Assembly (NCBI RefSeq): GCF_008933955.1
Contig: NZ_WBXO01000002.1
Coordinates: 1-64,000, forward strand
DNA: 64,000 bases
From: Heliorestis acidaminivorans
GTDB lineage: Bacteria > Bacillota > Desulfitobacteriia > Heliobacteriales > Heliobacteriaceae
Direction of reading: 5' to 3'
Under the pieces are notes generated by a model. The model saw only the letters and a program-made list of their open reading frames with translations, was not told where the DNA came from and searched no databases. How positions within the stretch are numbered: the first letter of the stretch is position 1; each line of letters begins with the position of its first letter. Of the stretch, positions 8,493 to 17,583 are shown piece after piece. Both the position numbers and the translations under genes were made by a program.

Positions 8493-9138
8493 CGATTCTA
8501 TTCTCGTACCAGGCTAGTAGGCGGCTGAAGGTTAGGACTAGTACGAGGTAGATTGCCGCTACGGGAAGCCAGGCTTCCCAGACTCGGTAGTAGGCGCCGT
8601 AGACGATTTTTCCGCTCATGGCTAGTTCGGGGAGGGAGATGACGGATACTAGGGATGAGTCTTTGAGGAGGGCTATAAATTCGTTGCCCATGGGGGGGAT
8701 GACTCGTCGGAAAGCTTGGGGGAGAATGATATAGCGCATTGCTTTTGGATAGCTCATGCCTAGGGAGCGGGCCGCTTCCATTTGGCCTTTGTCAATCGAT
8801 TGAATGCCGGCGCGGAAGATTTCGGCTACATAGGCGCCAGAGTTGATACTTAAGGCGATGATGCCAGCTGTCATGGGGTCAAAGGGGCGGCCAAGTAGGC
8901 CAGGGAGACCAAAAAAGACGATAAAGATTTGGACTAGTAAGGGTGTGCCTCGAATGACGTCTGTGTAGATAATGGCGAGCCAGCGCAGTGGGGCGAAGGA
9001 TGATAGGCGCATTAGGGCTATGGCAAGGCCAAGGACTGTACCGATGGCTACGGAGATGGCTGTGATTTTGATGGTAATCCAAGCACCGATTAGGAAAAGA
9101 TCAGAGTAGCTTAGTACGATATCCCAACGAAAGTCCAT
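8473..9138 (-). CDS. glnP: Polar amino acid ABC transporter, permease
   Basis: A 221-aa integral membrane subunit of a PAAT importer with about five hydrophobic segments. The cytoplasmic EAA loop, which docks the ATPase, is visible as EAARSLGMSYPKAMRYIILP, followed by QAFRRVIPPMGNEF. AGGAAGGAG precedes the ATG. The gene lies between the binding-protein gene and the ATPase gene in the same orientation. Its 3' end runs into the 42-bp tandem repeat, so the last few residues (MKAHR) may be a repeat-derived extension. Confidence 0.93.
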   Translation of the reverse strand: MDFRWDIVLSYSDLFLIGAWITIKITAISVAIGTVLGLAIALMRLSSFAPLRWLAIIYTDVIRGTPLLVQIFIVFFGLPGLLGRPFDPMTAGIIALSINSGAYVAEIFRAGIQSIDKGQMEAARSLGMSYPKAMRYIILPQAFRRVIPPMGNEFIALLKDSSLVSVISLPELAMSGKIVYGAYYRVWEAWLPVAAIYLVLVLTFSRLLAWYENRIAMKAHR

Positions 9139-9351
9139 GGCTTGGGCTCCTTCCTAGTATGGCAGGATGGGTTTGTTTTTTTAGTTCCTTTTTTAGCTCT
9201 TTTTTTAGCTTTTAAAGAAACCGCTTTAATAACTATCAAATCGCTTTAGTAACTGTCGAAAATTGTAGGCTAGTAAATAATTTGTAAGGCTAGATTGTTT
9301 TGGGGTGTATTATAGAAGTAGTCGCAAAGTTGTCGCATATTGGGCAAGCAA

Positions 9352-9392
9352 AGAAGAGGCGTAACAGGCTGAGAACCTGTTACGCCTCTTCT
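9352..9392 (-). terminator. Strong hairpin between binding-protein and permease genes
   Basis: A 17-bp perfect stem (AGAAGAGGCGTAACAGG and its complement) with a 7-base loop. It has no strong T-run on the minus strand. It may partly terminate or protect the upstream mRNA, so that the binding protein is made in excess over the membrane parts. Such hairpins are common after binding-protein genes. Confidence 0.7.
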
Positions 9393-9463
9393 ACTTTAGG
9401 AAAGCTTTAATTATTGAATTAGTGAGTTGGAATTAGGAAGTTGAGTTGCAATTAGAAAGTTAA

Positions 9464-10252
9464 TTAGCTACCCATGTGGGTGTCTAGGAATTCTGCGATT
9501 TTACCTTCTTGTTCTAGCTTTTCTAGAGCTTCGTTGATTTTGGCCAACAGTTCAGGTGATGTTTTACGGACAGCTAGACCAAAGTATTCTGATTCAAAGC
9601 TGTCGTCAACGATCACTTTAAGGCCACTGTTCGGGTTGTTGGCAATAAAGCGTTCTGCTACGGGCTTATCAGCAATAACTGCTTCTACTTGTCCGACCAA
9701 CTGACTGTTAAAAGCGTTGGCAATGGTGTCAAAGCGACTAATGTTTTGGTTTCTTTCACCAAGTAGTTGAGCGGCTACTTCGCTACCGGTAGTACCGTTT
9801 TGGACGCCTACTTTTTTGTCAAGCAGGTCTTCGGCACTGGCAATATCGGAATCTGCTTTTACGACGATAGCTTGTACAGACTCATAGTAAGGCTTGGAAA
9901 AGTCTACTGTTTCCTGGCGACGCTCAGTGATAGTCATGGCAGATGCGATGACATCGATGTTGCCGTTTTGGAGAGATTGAATGAGGCTATCGAAGGGAAT
10001 GTTGCGAATTTCTACTTCGATGCCTAGTTCTTCGCCAATAGCGTTGATTAAGTCAATGTCAAAACCGACGATGTTTCCTTGCTCGTCTCTCCATTCAAAG
10101 GGACGGTAAGTTGCTTCTGTACCAACTACAATTTTGGTAATTTCACCTTCTGTGCTGGTGGAGCTTGTTTCTGTTTGGTTACAACCTGTTAATACTGCAA
10201 ATAGGGCAACAATGAGGATACCTATGATGGTGATTTTTTGCCATTTCTTCAA
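9464..10252 (-). CDS. glnH: Polar amino acid ABC transporter, lipoprotein binding protein
   Basis: A 262-aa extracytoplasmic solute-binding protein (SBP_bac_3 type), anchored as a lipoprotein. A signal peptide with hydrophobic core IGILIVALFAVL ends in the lipobox LTGC. The mature part has the family features VGTEATYRPFEW and VDFSKPYYES, and ends EGKIAEFLDTH. I chose the TTG at 10250-10252 because the resulting signal peptide is of normal length and AAGGCAGGT precedes it; a further TTG at 10297 lacks a ribosome binding site. It is the first gene of the importer set and is preceded by a good sigma-A promoter. Confidence 0.9.
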   Translation of the reverse strand: MKKWQKITIIGILIVALFAVLTGCNQTETSSTSTEGEITKIVVGTEATYRPFEWRDEQGNIVGFDIDLINAIGEELGIEVEIRNIPFDSLIQSLQNGNIDVIASAMTITERRQETVDFSKPYYESVQAIVVKADSDIASAEDLLDKKVGVQNGTTGSEVAAQLLGERNQNISRFDTIANAFNSQLVGQVEAVIADKPVAERFIANNPNSGLKVIVDDSFESEYFGLAVRKTSPELLAKINEALEKLEQEGKIAEFLDTHMGS

Positions 10253-10411
10253 ATGCTTTGACCTGCCTTTCGAGTGCTGTAATGATGAATGGTGCAATTG
10301 AGTCTTTTGATGTAGGAAAAATGGTGCTAATTAAAAGTGGTTACAGTGGTACATATGAAACTATGAGGCCAGGAAGCATATGAGTCTACTAGTCAATGTC
10401 ACAACGGCGTA

Positions 10412-10441
10412 ATTATACCTTTTTTGTGCATGTGTTTTCAA
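10412..10441 (-). promoter_or_regulatory. Sigma-A promoter of the amino acid importer
   Basis: On the minus strand TTGAAA (10436-10441) is followed after 18 bases by a consensus TATAAT (10412-10417), about 160 bases upstream of the binding-protein start. The leader between contains no obvious riboswitch fold. Confidence 0.7.
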
Positions 10442-10581
10442 GTGCAATTTGTGGTATATGGCTATTTATAAAGGCAGGGTGACAAGTGTATGCTGACTAG
10501 GTTTTTTGTGAACTTTTAGCATATTGCGTTATTACCTTTTTTATAGAGCAACGTAGCATTGCCGGCATACGTTGAGCACTT

Positions 10582-11001
10582 TCATATACTTGTTCTGCTG
10601 TGACACGATTGTATTAGAGCTTCTTCTAAGGTAGCTAGTGCACGTTGTAAAACTTCTAGGTGAATAAGGAGTTCTTCTTTTTTCTTTTCCATATGATCAC
10701 CTCTTTTTATGATCACCTCTTTTTTGCGAATAGCCACTTCTAGAAAGTCTTCTGCTACATTCTTAAAATCAACTAATTCAACTTGAGAAGGTATGGGCAT
10801 TTCTTCTCATTCTTCTTTTAATTTGTTTAACATACTTGAAGATACTTTCTCATCAGTATAATAACCAATATCATAATCTGAATTTGCACGATAGTTTTGG
10901 GAAGCTCTTGAGCCAAATAAAAAAAGATCAGCGTCCTTCCCCTTAAACGCTGAAATTACTTTTTGTCGGATGGCTTCTTTTTCGTGCCAAATTCGTGCCA
11001 A
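10582..11001 (-). pseudogene. Decayed MNT-type nucleotidyltransferase fused to a HepT-like remnant
   Basis: The first part (TTG start at 10999-11001) encodes a minimal nucleotidyltransferase with the expected GSRASQNYRANSDYDIGY motif (GSR...DxD). The frame is stopped by TGA at 10807-10809 after KLKEE, and resumes in the same frame with EEMPIPSQVELVDFKNV, the normal continuation of such proteins. A 16-bp tandem duplication at 10693-10724 then fuses it to MEKKKEELLIHLEVLQRALA, which looks like the start of a HepT-like substrate-binding partner. That partner breaks off after about 25 residues. An 11-bp duplication near the 5' end (around 10983-11005) is a further lesion. MNT/HepT pairs are toxin-antitoxin modules in which MNT modifies HepT. 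This copy appears dead. Confidence 0.8.
10693..10724. repeat. 16-bp exact tandem duplication inside the MNT/HepT remnant
   Basis: ATGATCACCTCTTTTT occurs twice in direct succession (10693-10708 and 10709-10724). Sixteen is not a multiple of three, so the duplication shifts the frame. Removing one copy restores an MNT tail overlapping a HepT start that has GAGGTGATCAT in front of it. Confidence 0.9.
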
Positions 11002-11111
11002 ATTTTAAAACCATCACTATCTTTAACTCGATAGCCCTTGGCTTTAAAAGGACGCCACTCTTTTCTTCTTCTGATTGGATCTTTTTCTGATAGTACAATA
11101 TATTTATCCAA
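10956..11111 (-). CDS. Small protein of 51 aa upstream of the MNT remnant
   Basis: A TTG start with GGAG nine bases upstream opens MDKYIVLSEKDPIRRRKEW and runs 51 residues to GTKKKPSDKK. It overlaps the nucleotidyltransferase frame by 46 bases in another frame. The 11-bp tandem duplication AATTTGGCACG lies in the overlap. If one copy is removed, this frame continues directly into the nucleotidyltransferase (FKIWHEKEAIRQ). The present product may therefore be the frameshifted N-terminus of one ancestral gene. I do not recognise the family. Confidence 0.5.
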   Translation of the reverse strand: MDKYIVLSEKDPIRRRKEWRPFKAKGYRVKDSDGFKIWHEFGTKKKPSDKK

Positions 11112-11224
11112 TATAATTCACTCCAAAGTTATGAAGCTTAAGAAAATGCTGAATATATAGCCACTTTGTTGTGATATATTTCCACCAACTTGTACAGTTA
11201 TCTATGCTCTTGCTTTCTAGCTTT

Positions 11225-11662
11225 TTAGCTGTAAATATCTATCAATAATCCTTTGATCTGCCCCACCATATCGAGAATTTGTAAGCTTTTGGCTTGTTTT
11301 TTTAGCACTGCGTCGGTGAGATCTAATAGTTTCTGATCAACAGTCGCAACGATTTTGTAGATCTTGGTTTTACCTCTTCTAGTGTGGCCACGTCGTTCTT
11401 CTAGTTTTAGGCCGTATTTGATGGCTTCTTCCATGAATTCTTTGACTAGTTTTTTGTAGCGGTTGAGATCTTCGACGGTACGGGATTCGGCGAGGAGTTT
11501 GCCTTGGTCTTCTATGTCTTCGACGAGTTTGTTGAGTTTGTCGGCTTGTAGCTCATTGCGGCGAGCGGCCATGACTTCGGAGAAGCTGATTTTTTCAGTG
11601 AGGCCTTGTTGTTTGGACTTGGTTTTATCTAGACCGGCGCGGCCGATTTTGTTTACTTCCAT
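11225..11662 (-). CDS. YaaR family protein (DUF327)
   Basis: A 145-aa, highly charged helical protein starting MEVNKIGRAGLD, with AAAAGGAG about 12 bases upstream of the ATG. The C-terminal half has the YaaR signature RTVEDLNRYKKLVKEFMEEA and KIYKIVATVDQKLLDLTD. YaaR proteins often sit beside flagellar genes in Clostridia, and here the gene follows two flagellin genes. The molecular role is not established. The frame is open further upstream to 11776 but without translation signals. Confidence 0.8.
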   Translation of the reverse strand: MEVNKIGRAGLDKTKSKQQGLTEKISFSEVMAARRNELQADKLNKLVEDIEDQGKLLAESRTVEDLNRYKKLVKEFMEEAIKYGLKLEERRGHTRRGKTKIYKIVATVDQKLLDLTDAVLKKQAKSLQILDMVGQIKGLLIDIYS

Positions 11663-11716
11663 GGTGATCACTCTCCTTTTTGTTGTACTTTCTACATATC
11701 CGGCGGAAGGAACGAG

Positions 11717-11740
11717 GGAAAACCGTAAAGACGCAGAGGA
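11717..11740. repeat. Degenerate single arm of the palindromic repeat family
   Basis: AAAACCGTAAAGACGCAGAGG resembles one arm of the palindrome at 1-76. It lies in the gap between the 777-aa flagellin gene and the YaaR gene. No second arm is seen. Confidence 0.5.
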
Positions 11741-11843
11741 TTTGAGTATAAGTATCAAGTAAGTTAATTTTTGCAATTTTAATGACTAATGGCTTTATCG
11801 ATGGTTAGTAATCTTCAATTTTTATATTACCATAGATAAGGAA

Positions 11844-11874
11844 AAGGGAGATGAGCCTTGGGCTTATCTCCCTT
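11844..11874 (-). terminator. Terminator after the 777-aa flagellin gene
   Basis: The arms AAGGGAGATGAGCC and GGCTTATCTCCCTT pair almost perfectly around a short loop. On the minus strand the stem ends in TTTTCC. It lies about 80 bases downstream of the flagellin stop. Confidence 0.75.
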
Positions 11875-11955
11875 ATATTTTTTCGTTTGTGGGGTTGGTT
11901 TTGTGGTTACTGGAAGTTTACGCTGTTGTGCTCGCTCTGATGTTAGCTCTTATAT

Positions 11956-14289
11956 TTACTGTAGCAGTTGTAAGATGCCCTGGGGAAGTTGGTTTGCTTG
12001 GGCGAGCATGGCTGTGGCAGCTTGGTTGATGATGTTGTTTTTGGTAAGGTTGGTCATCTCTAAAGCCATGTCAGCATCGCGAATGCGTGACTCGGAGGCT
12101 GTGAGGTTTTCGGTGAAGACTTTTAGGTTGTTTACTGTATATTCTAGGCGGTTTTGCATAGCGCCAAGTTTGGAGCGTTCAATTGAGATGGTATTGATGG
12201 CTCTGTCAATACGGGTAATTGCTTTGGCTGCATTTTCAAAGTCTGTAAAGTCGAGGGCTTTTTCTTTGGTAATCTGACTGACTCCATCGGTAACGTTGTT
12301 AACAGTAGAATAGCCTTCTGCTTGACCAAGAACAGTAAGTCCTAAGGCAAAAGAACGAGTATCGCCAATGCTAAGACCCATCGTTTGCCCTTCATTAGCA
12401 CCAAGTTGTAAGTTAACAGCCGCATCGTGGTTTGAACCAGTGTCCCATTTGCCCATGTTTTGAACTGCAAAACCAAGAACAGTTGAAGCATCGCCTGCTG
12501 AACCAGTCAGAATGCGTAATTCACTTCCACTGCCATTTAAGGAGCTAGATATGGTGAAGCGAACTCCATCATAGGAAACGCGAACGTCAGCCGCTTTTGT
12601 CGTAGCTTTGTTAATGCTATCTTCTAATTCTCTTGCTAGCCTTTGGTAATCTTCCTGGCTATTATAAGCACCTTCTTTTATAACTGCTGTTACAGGTTCA
12701 CCGTCTATTACGACTTGTAATTGCGAATTATCACTATTGATATTGAATCCATTAGCTGGGATGGCAAAACTACTTACTTCAGCTACGCGAGGTGCCGTTC
12801 CTATCGCCCGCATATTAGCTGTTAGTCCCAAAGTTTCTAATAGATCTGAAGTACTATTTTCTAAGACAGTTAACTCACTTCTGCTTCCTGTCAAACCGCT
12901 GGTAAAAATAAGTCTGTCGTTATCCATGGTCACAGATACATTTTGGGAGCCCTTTAGAGAACTGTTGATTTTGGTTTCAATAACGCCGGCCAGATCGTCC
13001 TTGGCAATTAGTTTACTATTAGAAAAATCTAGGCTGATTTCTTCGCCATCAATGAAGAGGCTCAAGGTCCCTTGGAGAGATATCTTATCATCAGGAATTA
13101 TTGAAATAGTCGGTTCATCAGTGCCAAAATTAATGATTGTGCCATCAATAGTAGCTGAAGAATAATCCGTAGTAATATCATCATTATCATTTATTGCATC
13201 TAATAAGCTTGAAACCTGAGCACCATGAACTGCTTGGTAAATAATCGCTTTGCCGTCCTCTAGCATTCCTTCTATATCATCTGGATCAGGATCAGGAATT
13301 CCTTCTACAACTAAAATCTCTACTTCATCAATTACATATTTTTCTCCTACTTTAAGGTGTGGAATATTAGCATAATACTCATTCGTATCTTCATCCTCAA
13401 TTACTTCGACTTTATAATTTTTTACGACCCCACCATACAACTGGGCACTTGTCTCCGGCTTGATCTTCGATTCCTGAGCACCATAAAGACCTAAGGCTTC
13501 AGTAGCTCCTACGCCTAGCTTGTTATAGATGCGGAATACCTTTCCGTCTCTCGCGTTCATATCGTTGATGATCATAAGGCGGGGGTTGCCACTTAGCTCA
13601 CCCTGTAATAACACTTTTACCTCATTATCAGCACCATTACGCGCCAATGATTCATTAATAGCCTTCTCGACAGCTCCAGCTAGCTCTGCGTAGCTCTGAA
13701 AGCCTCTAGGATCGCCAACATCATCAAGTGGAAAAGGTACATTTACACTAACCATATTGGTATTTCTTTCGCCCTCGACTTCGATATTAAAATAGATATC
13801 TGCAATATCATTTATATCGCTAAGATCCTCCATTTGATTGCCCAAAAACTGTGTAACAGGCGCCGCTTCCATATCGCCGTTTAATAATTTTCTTGTATTA
13901 AATTCTGTTGTATTTCCAACACGGTTAATCTCCGACAGAAGCTGATTCACTTCTTGCTGAATAGCATCGCGGTCAATTTCCGCATAAGTTCCATTAGCTG
14001 CTTGCACAGCTAGCTCACGCATACGTTGAAGCATTTTGTGTACTGAATCTAAAGCACCTTCGGCCGTTTGAATTAAGGAAACACCATCTAAGGTATTGCG
14101 TTCAGCAGCATTAAGACCGCGGATCTGGGAACGCATTTTTTCTGATATGGCAAGCCCAGCAGCATCATCGGAAGCTTTGTTGATTCGCATCCCTGAAGAA
14201 AGTCTCTCTAAATGTTTCGATACTGTTATTTGGTTTTGTGATAATTGACGATAGGCGTTTAAGGCTTGTATGTTATGGTTAATTCGCAT
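11956..14289 (-). CDS. Very large flagellin (777 aa)
   Basis: The filament protein fold is clear at both ends: N-terminal D0/D1 (residues 1 to about 170, starting [20 protein letters not shown]) and C-terminal D1/D0 ending [13 protein letters not shown]. The middle is much longer than in a standard flagellin of about 270-500 aa. It contains three diverged repeats of a flagellin-IN-like module (beginning near [31 protein letters not shown] and [16 protein letters not shown]). About 105 residues of acidic sequence (about 286-403) are missing from the 672-aa neighbour. AAGGAG precedes the ATG. A sigma-D-like promoter and two GGA motifs in the leader suggest late flagellar transcription and CsrA control. 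Confidence 0.95.
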   Translation of the reverse strand: MRINHNIQALNAYRQLSQNQITVSKHLERLSSGMRINKASDDAAGLAISEKMRSQIRGLNAAERNTLDGVSLIQTAEGALDSVHKMLQRMRELAVQAANGTYAEIDRDAIQQEVNQLLSEINRVGNTTEFNTRKLLNGDMEAAPVTQFLGNQMEDLSDINDIADIYFNIEVEGERNTNMVSVNVPFPLDDVGDPRGFQSYAELAGAVEKAINESLARNGADNEVKVLLQGELSGNPRLMIINDMNARDGKVFRIYNKLGVGATEALGLYGAQESKIKPETSAQLYGGVVKNYKVEVIEDEDTNEYYANIPHLKVGEKYVIDEVEILVVEGIPDPDPDDIEGMLEDGKAIIYQAVHGAQVSSLLDAINDNDDITTDYSSATIDGTIINFGTDEPTISIIPDDKISLQGTLSLFIDGEEISLDFSNSKLIAKDDLAGVIETKINSSLKGSQNVSVTMDNDRLIFTSGLTGSRSELTVLENSTSDLLETLGLTANMRAIGTAPRVAEVSSFAIPANGFNINSDNSQLQVVIDGEPVTAVIKEGAYNSQEDYQRLARELEDSINKATTKAADVRVSYDGVRFTISSSLNGSGSELRILTGSAGDASTVLGFAVQNMGKWDTGSNHDAAVNLQLGANEGQTMGLSIGDTRSFALGLTVLGQAEGYSTVNNVTDGVSQITKEKALDFTDFENAAKAITRIDRAINTISIERSKLGAMQNRLEYTVNNLKVFTENLTASESRIRDADMALEMTNLTKNNIINQAATAMLAQANQLPQGILQLLQ

Positions 14290-14300
14290 TTATGGGTCAC

Positions 14301-14322
14301 TCCTTGAAGGCTTTTTGAATCC
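14301..14322 (-). promoter_or_regulatory. Candidate paired CsrA sites in the 777-aa flagellin leader
   Basis: On the minus strand ACAAAGGATTC is followed by TTCAAGGAGTG, the second overlapping the Shine-Dalgarno sequence. The GGA cores lie at 14320-14322 and 14301-14303, about 19 bases apart. B. subtilis hag mRNA has the same arrangement of two CsrA sites. csrA and fliW are encoded in this window. Confidence 0.5.
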
Positions 14323-14359
14323 TTTGTCTTATCTTTTAATAAAATTGCTTCTATGCTAT

Positions 14360-14386
14360 CTATCGTGATTTTTTTAAAAACATTTA
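14360..14386 (-). promoter_or_regulatory. Sigma-D (sigma-28)-like promoter of the 777-aa flagellin
   Basis: On the minus strand TAAA (14383-14386), 15 bases, then CACGATAG (14360-14367), close to TAAA-N15-GCCGATAA. It lies about 70 bases upstream of the start codon. Confidence 0.6.
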
Positions 14387-14446
14387 CTTTTGTTTGCTTT
14401 GATTTCAAAAGCACTTTCCCCTTTATCTATATTCATTTAAATAAAA

Positions 14447-14480
14447 AAAAGAAGTTAGTTTTTTATTCCTAACTTCTTTT
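14447..14480 (-). terminator. Terminator after the 672-aa flagellin gene
   Basis: The 12-bp stem AAAAGAAGTTAG/CTAACTTCTTTT has a ten-base loop and, on the minus strand, is followed by eight T. It lies about 155 bases beyond the flagellin stop. It and the sigma-D-like promoter account for most of the 346-bp gap between the two flagellin genes. Confidence 0.85.
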
Positions 14481-14635
14481 GAGACTTATATTAAATATTT
14501 ACACTTGCTTACCTATATTTATCGAAAAAACTTCTTTTCTCATAATACACTGACAAATATTCAAATCAATTAGCCTAGCGAAAAAGCTATTGAGAAAATA
14601 AGCTAAATGCGTAGATGTTCAAGTAAGTAGTCTAT

Positions 14636-16654
14636 TTACTGCAACAACTGCAAAATCCCCTGTGGTAATTGATTAGCCTGAGCCAACATGGCTGTAGCGG
14701 CTTGGTTGATAATATTATTCTTAGTTAAGTTGGTCATCTCTAAGGCCATATCAGCATCACGGATACGAGATTCAGAAGCTGTAATGTTCTCAGTGAAGGC
14801 TTGCAGATTGTTAACCGTATGTTCTAAGCGGTTTTGCATAGCGCCAAGCTTAGCTCTTTCGGTAGCAATTTGGTTAATCGCTCGATCTATACGTGTAATT
14901 GCTTTCGAAGCATTTTCAAAGTCTGTAAAGTCTATAGCTTTTTCACGAGTGATCTGGCTCATCCCATCGGTTACATTATTTACCGTTGAAAATCCTTCTG
15001 CTTGCCCTAAAACGGTAAGTCCCAGAGCAAAAGCACGGGTATCGCCAATATTAAGCCCCATTGTTTGTCCTTCGTTAGCACCAAGCTGAAGGTTCAAAGC
15101 GGCATCATGGTTCGAGCCCGTGTCCCACTTGCCCACTTGAGACCCTTCGACAGCAAAACCTAGTGTAACAGAAGCATCGCCAGCAGAACCTGTTTGAATG
15201 CGAATCTCACTACCACTGCCTTGCAGAGTACTCGCAATAGTAAAGCGAGTTCCGTCAAAAGTAACTCGCACATCAGCGGCTTTCGTTGTTGCTTCATTGA
15301 TGCTATTTTGTAACTCTTGTGCTAAATCACGATAATTTGCTTGACTGCCGTATGTAGCGTTAGTAATAACAGCCGTTACAGGCTCTCCATCGACAATTAT
15401 TTGTAGTTGATTGTTCATATCATTTATCGTAAATCCACCATCGGGAATAGCAAAGCTCGTTACTTCAGCAGTTCGAGGTGCTGTTCCAACAGCTGACATC
15501 CCTTTTGTAAGACCAAGCTGATCTAAGAGATTACCAGAATCATCACCTAGTATGGTTATTTCACTACGGTTTCCGTTGAGTCCACTTGAGAAAACCAAAC
15601 TATTTCCATCGAGAGTCACTTTCACTTTTTCAGAGCCTTTTAGAGAGCTATTAATCTTTGTCTCAATTACACCTGCTAGGCTATCTCTCGATACTATATC
15701 ATTGTTATAATCGAGGCTTAACTCTTCTCCATCAATTAATAAGGAAAGTCGTCCATCTAAAGTAACATTACCAGCCAAATCTGTTTGCAATGGACCGCCA
15801 AACAATTGTGCATTTGTTTCTGGCTTAATCTTCGACTCTTGAGCACCGTAAAGGCCTAGGGCTTCTGTTGAGCCTACATCCCTTTTGTTATAAATACGAA
15901 AAACTTTAGCTTCCCGAGCGTTCATATCGTTGATGATTGACAAGCGAGGATTGCCATTTCGTTCTCCATGAAGAGCTACTTTCACTTCATTATCGGAACC
16001 ATTGGAGGCAAGTACTTCATTAAGCGATTTCTCAATAGCACCCGCTAGTTCTGCGTAGCTATAAAAACCCCTTGTATTGTTGGCTCCATCGACAGGAAAA
16101 GGTACATTAACGCCCACAATATTAGTGTTGCGTTCACCTTCAATTTCAATGTTAAAGAAAATAGAACCTAAATTATTAATGTCAGCAAGATTAGCCATTT
16201 CATTACCAAGAAAATGCGCAACTGGCGCTGCTTCCATTTCGCCATTCAAAAGCTTACGCGTATTAAACTCTGTTGTGTTACCTACACGATTAATCTCTGA
16301 AAGCAGTTGGTTCGCTTCTTGTTGAATCGCGTCACGATCGATTTCAGCGTAAGTCCCGTTGGCCGCTTGTACAGCCATTTCACGCATACGCTGTAGCATT
16401 TTATGGACAGAATCTAAGGCACCTTCGGCAGTTTGGATTAGAGAAATACCATCAAGGGTGTTGCGCTCTGCGGCTCCTAGCCCGCGGATCTGAGAACGCA
16501 TCTTTTCGGAAATGGCCAAGCCTGCCGCATCGTCAGCTGCACTGTTGATGCGCATGCCCGATGAGAGTCTTTGGAGATGTTTTGATACAGCAAGTTGGTT
16601 CTGCGACAATTGACGGTATGCATTCAGTGCTTGTATGTTGTTATTGATTCTCAT
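14636..16654 (-). CDS. Large flagellin (672 aa)
   Basis: A paralogue of the 777-aa flagellin encoded directly downstream, with near-identical N-terminal ([20 protein letters not shown]) and C-terminal regions and the same three repeated central modules. It lacks the acidic insert: where the 777-aa protein has about 118 residues, this one has a short [14 protein letters not shown] linker. GAAGGGAG precedes the ATG. No convincing sigma-D site lies in the 145-bp gap to the upstream fliS-like gene, so it may be read from the fliK-like operon promoter at 20.3 kb. The duplicated pair suggests a filament built from more than one subunit type. Confidence 0.95.
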   Translation of the reverse strand: MRINNNIQALNAYRQLSQNQLAVSKHLQRLSSGMRINSAADDAAGLAISEKMRSQIRGLGAAERNTLDGISLIQTAEGALDSVHKMLQRMREMAVQAANGTYAEIDRDAIQQEANQLLSEINRVGNTTEFNTRKLLNGEMEAAPVAHFLGNEMANLADINNLGSIFFNIEIEGERNTNIVGVNVPFPVDGANNTRGFYSYAELAGAIEKSLNEVLASNGSDNEVKVALHGERNGNPRLSIINDMNAREAKVFRIYNKRDVGSTEALGLYGAQESKIKPETNAQLFGGPLQTDLAGNVTLDGRLSLLIDGEELSLDYNNDIVSRDSLAGVIETKINSSLKGSEKVKVTLDGNSLVFSSGLNGNRSEITILGDDSGNLLDQLGLTKGMSAVGTAPRTAEVTSFAIPDGGFTINDMNNQLQIIVDGEPVTAVITNATYGSQANYRDLAQELQNSINEATTKAADVRVTFDGTRFTIASTLQGSGSEIRIQTGSAGDASVTLGFAVEGSQVGKWDTGSNHDAALNLQLGANEGQTMGLNIGDTRAFALGLTVLGQAEGFSTVNNVTDGMSQITREKAIDFTDFENASKAITRIDRAINQIATERAKLGAMQNRLEHTVNNLQAFTENITASESRIRDADMALEMTNLTKNNIINQAATAMLAQANQLPQGILQLLQ

Positions 16655-16798
16655 CAGTAGTATGTTCTCCCTTCAACGCTGTTGTCTTTAATAGTGTGTC
16701 AGAAGCCTCGTTGCGGGACTAGGAAAGTCTTGACGGAATCTAGGAGTCTTGAAAAGATGTGCTTTTAGAGTGTCTTGTGCCAAAAAAGCTACTGTTCT

Positions 16799-17224
16799 TT
16801 AGTCATTTTCGTATGAGAGATTTCTTTCATATGCAGTTGTCTTTGAGCGAAGCTGCATGCCTTTATGGCTTGGTCCGTTGGCATTGGCTGTTTTCCAAGC
16901 ATCAGCGATGATGGTAAGCAATTTGTGTACTTCTTCAATCGCTTTTTTGTCTTTGTTGTAGTTGCCTTGAATCAGCTTTTCAGCCATATAGTTATAGAGG
17001 GCATCAAGCTGTTCTGCCATAACTCCGGCTTCGTAATTGATACCCGCTCCAAGTCTGTAGAGAATATCGTTACATTTCTGCAGCAATACATTGGCTAAGC
17101 CATAATCTTTTCTATCAAGTGCTTCCATCGCTTTTTCTAACTTCTCAAGAGCTGATTGATATAGTAGGCTGGTCAGTTCATGAGAAGATTTTTTATACAA
17201 TTGATCTTCTGTTAAGGACTCCAT
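16799..17224 (-). CDS. FliS-like flagellin chaperone, second copy
   Basis: A 141-aa all-helical protein resembling FliS, the cytosolic chaperone that holds flagellin unfolded before export. The SLLYQSALEKLEKAMEALD segment (about residues 19-37) corresponds to the FliS helix preceding the flagellin groove. QGNYNKDKKAIEEVHKLL corresponds to the VQGNIAKDK region of canonical FliS. It overlaps the stop of the upstream FlhB-like gene by one base and precedes the two large flagellin genes. A dedicated chaperone for those large flagellins is a reasonable inference. The canonical FliS is at 21452-22012. Confidence 0.8.
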   Translation of the reverse strand: MESLTEDQLYKKSSHELTSLLYQSALEKLEKAMEALDRKDYGLANVLLQKCNDILYRLGAGINYEAGVMAEQLDALYNYMAEKLIQGNYNKDKKAIEEVHKLLTIIADAWKTANANGPSHKGMQLRSKTTAYERNLSYEND

Positions 17225-17583
17225 TATAAAATTACACCTCCCGGATTGAACTCTCTTGTTGTGCTGATTGGTTTCAGTTCATTATCACTTTTCATATCTG
17301 ATTCCATTTCTTCTAACATGAGCAAAATCTCGGCAATGACAAGATAAAGCTGTGGTGGAATATTGTCACCGAGATCCATGTCAATTAAGTTTTCAATCAA
17401 AAGAGGATCTTCCTGTAGGGGGATGTTTTTTTCCTTCGCCATATCAATAATTTTTTGAGCTAGATGGCCTTTTCCCTGCGCAATTACAGTAGGTGCATCG
17501 TTAGCTTCATCGTACCGAATGGCAGCGGCACTAGGGCCCGTAAGCTCTTTTTTCTTTTTTTGGTTGAACCATTTATAATTCAT
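17224..17583 (-). CDS. FlhB C-terminal-domain-like protein (YlqH/EscU type)
   Basis: A 119-aa cytosolic protein resembling the C-terminal domain of FlhB, the switch for flagellar export specificity. It lacks membrane segments. The motif GPSAAAIRYDE stands where FlhB has its self-cleaving NPTH sequence, so autocleavage is not expected. VIAQGKGHLAQKIIDMAKEK and IPPQLYLVIAEIL match the FlhB/YlqH fold. It overlaps the fliK-like gene by ATGA and the fliS-like gene by one base, so the three are translationally coupled. This pairing resembles ylqG-ylqH in Bacillus. Confidence 0.82.
   Translation of the reverse strand: MNYKWFNQKKKKELTGPSAAAIRYDEANDAPTVIAQGKGHLAQKIIDMAKEKNIPLQEDPLLIENLIDMDLGDNIPPQLYLVIAEILLMLEEMESDMKSDNELKPISTTREFNPGGVIL

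Noticed and set aside
10807..10809. In-frame TGA in the nucleotidyltransferase read as selenocysteine
   Set aside because: The family has no Cys or Sec at this point, no SECIS-type hairpin is evident just downstream, and other lesions already mark the gene as decayed.
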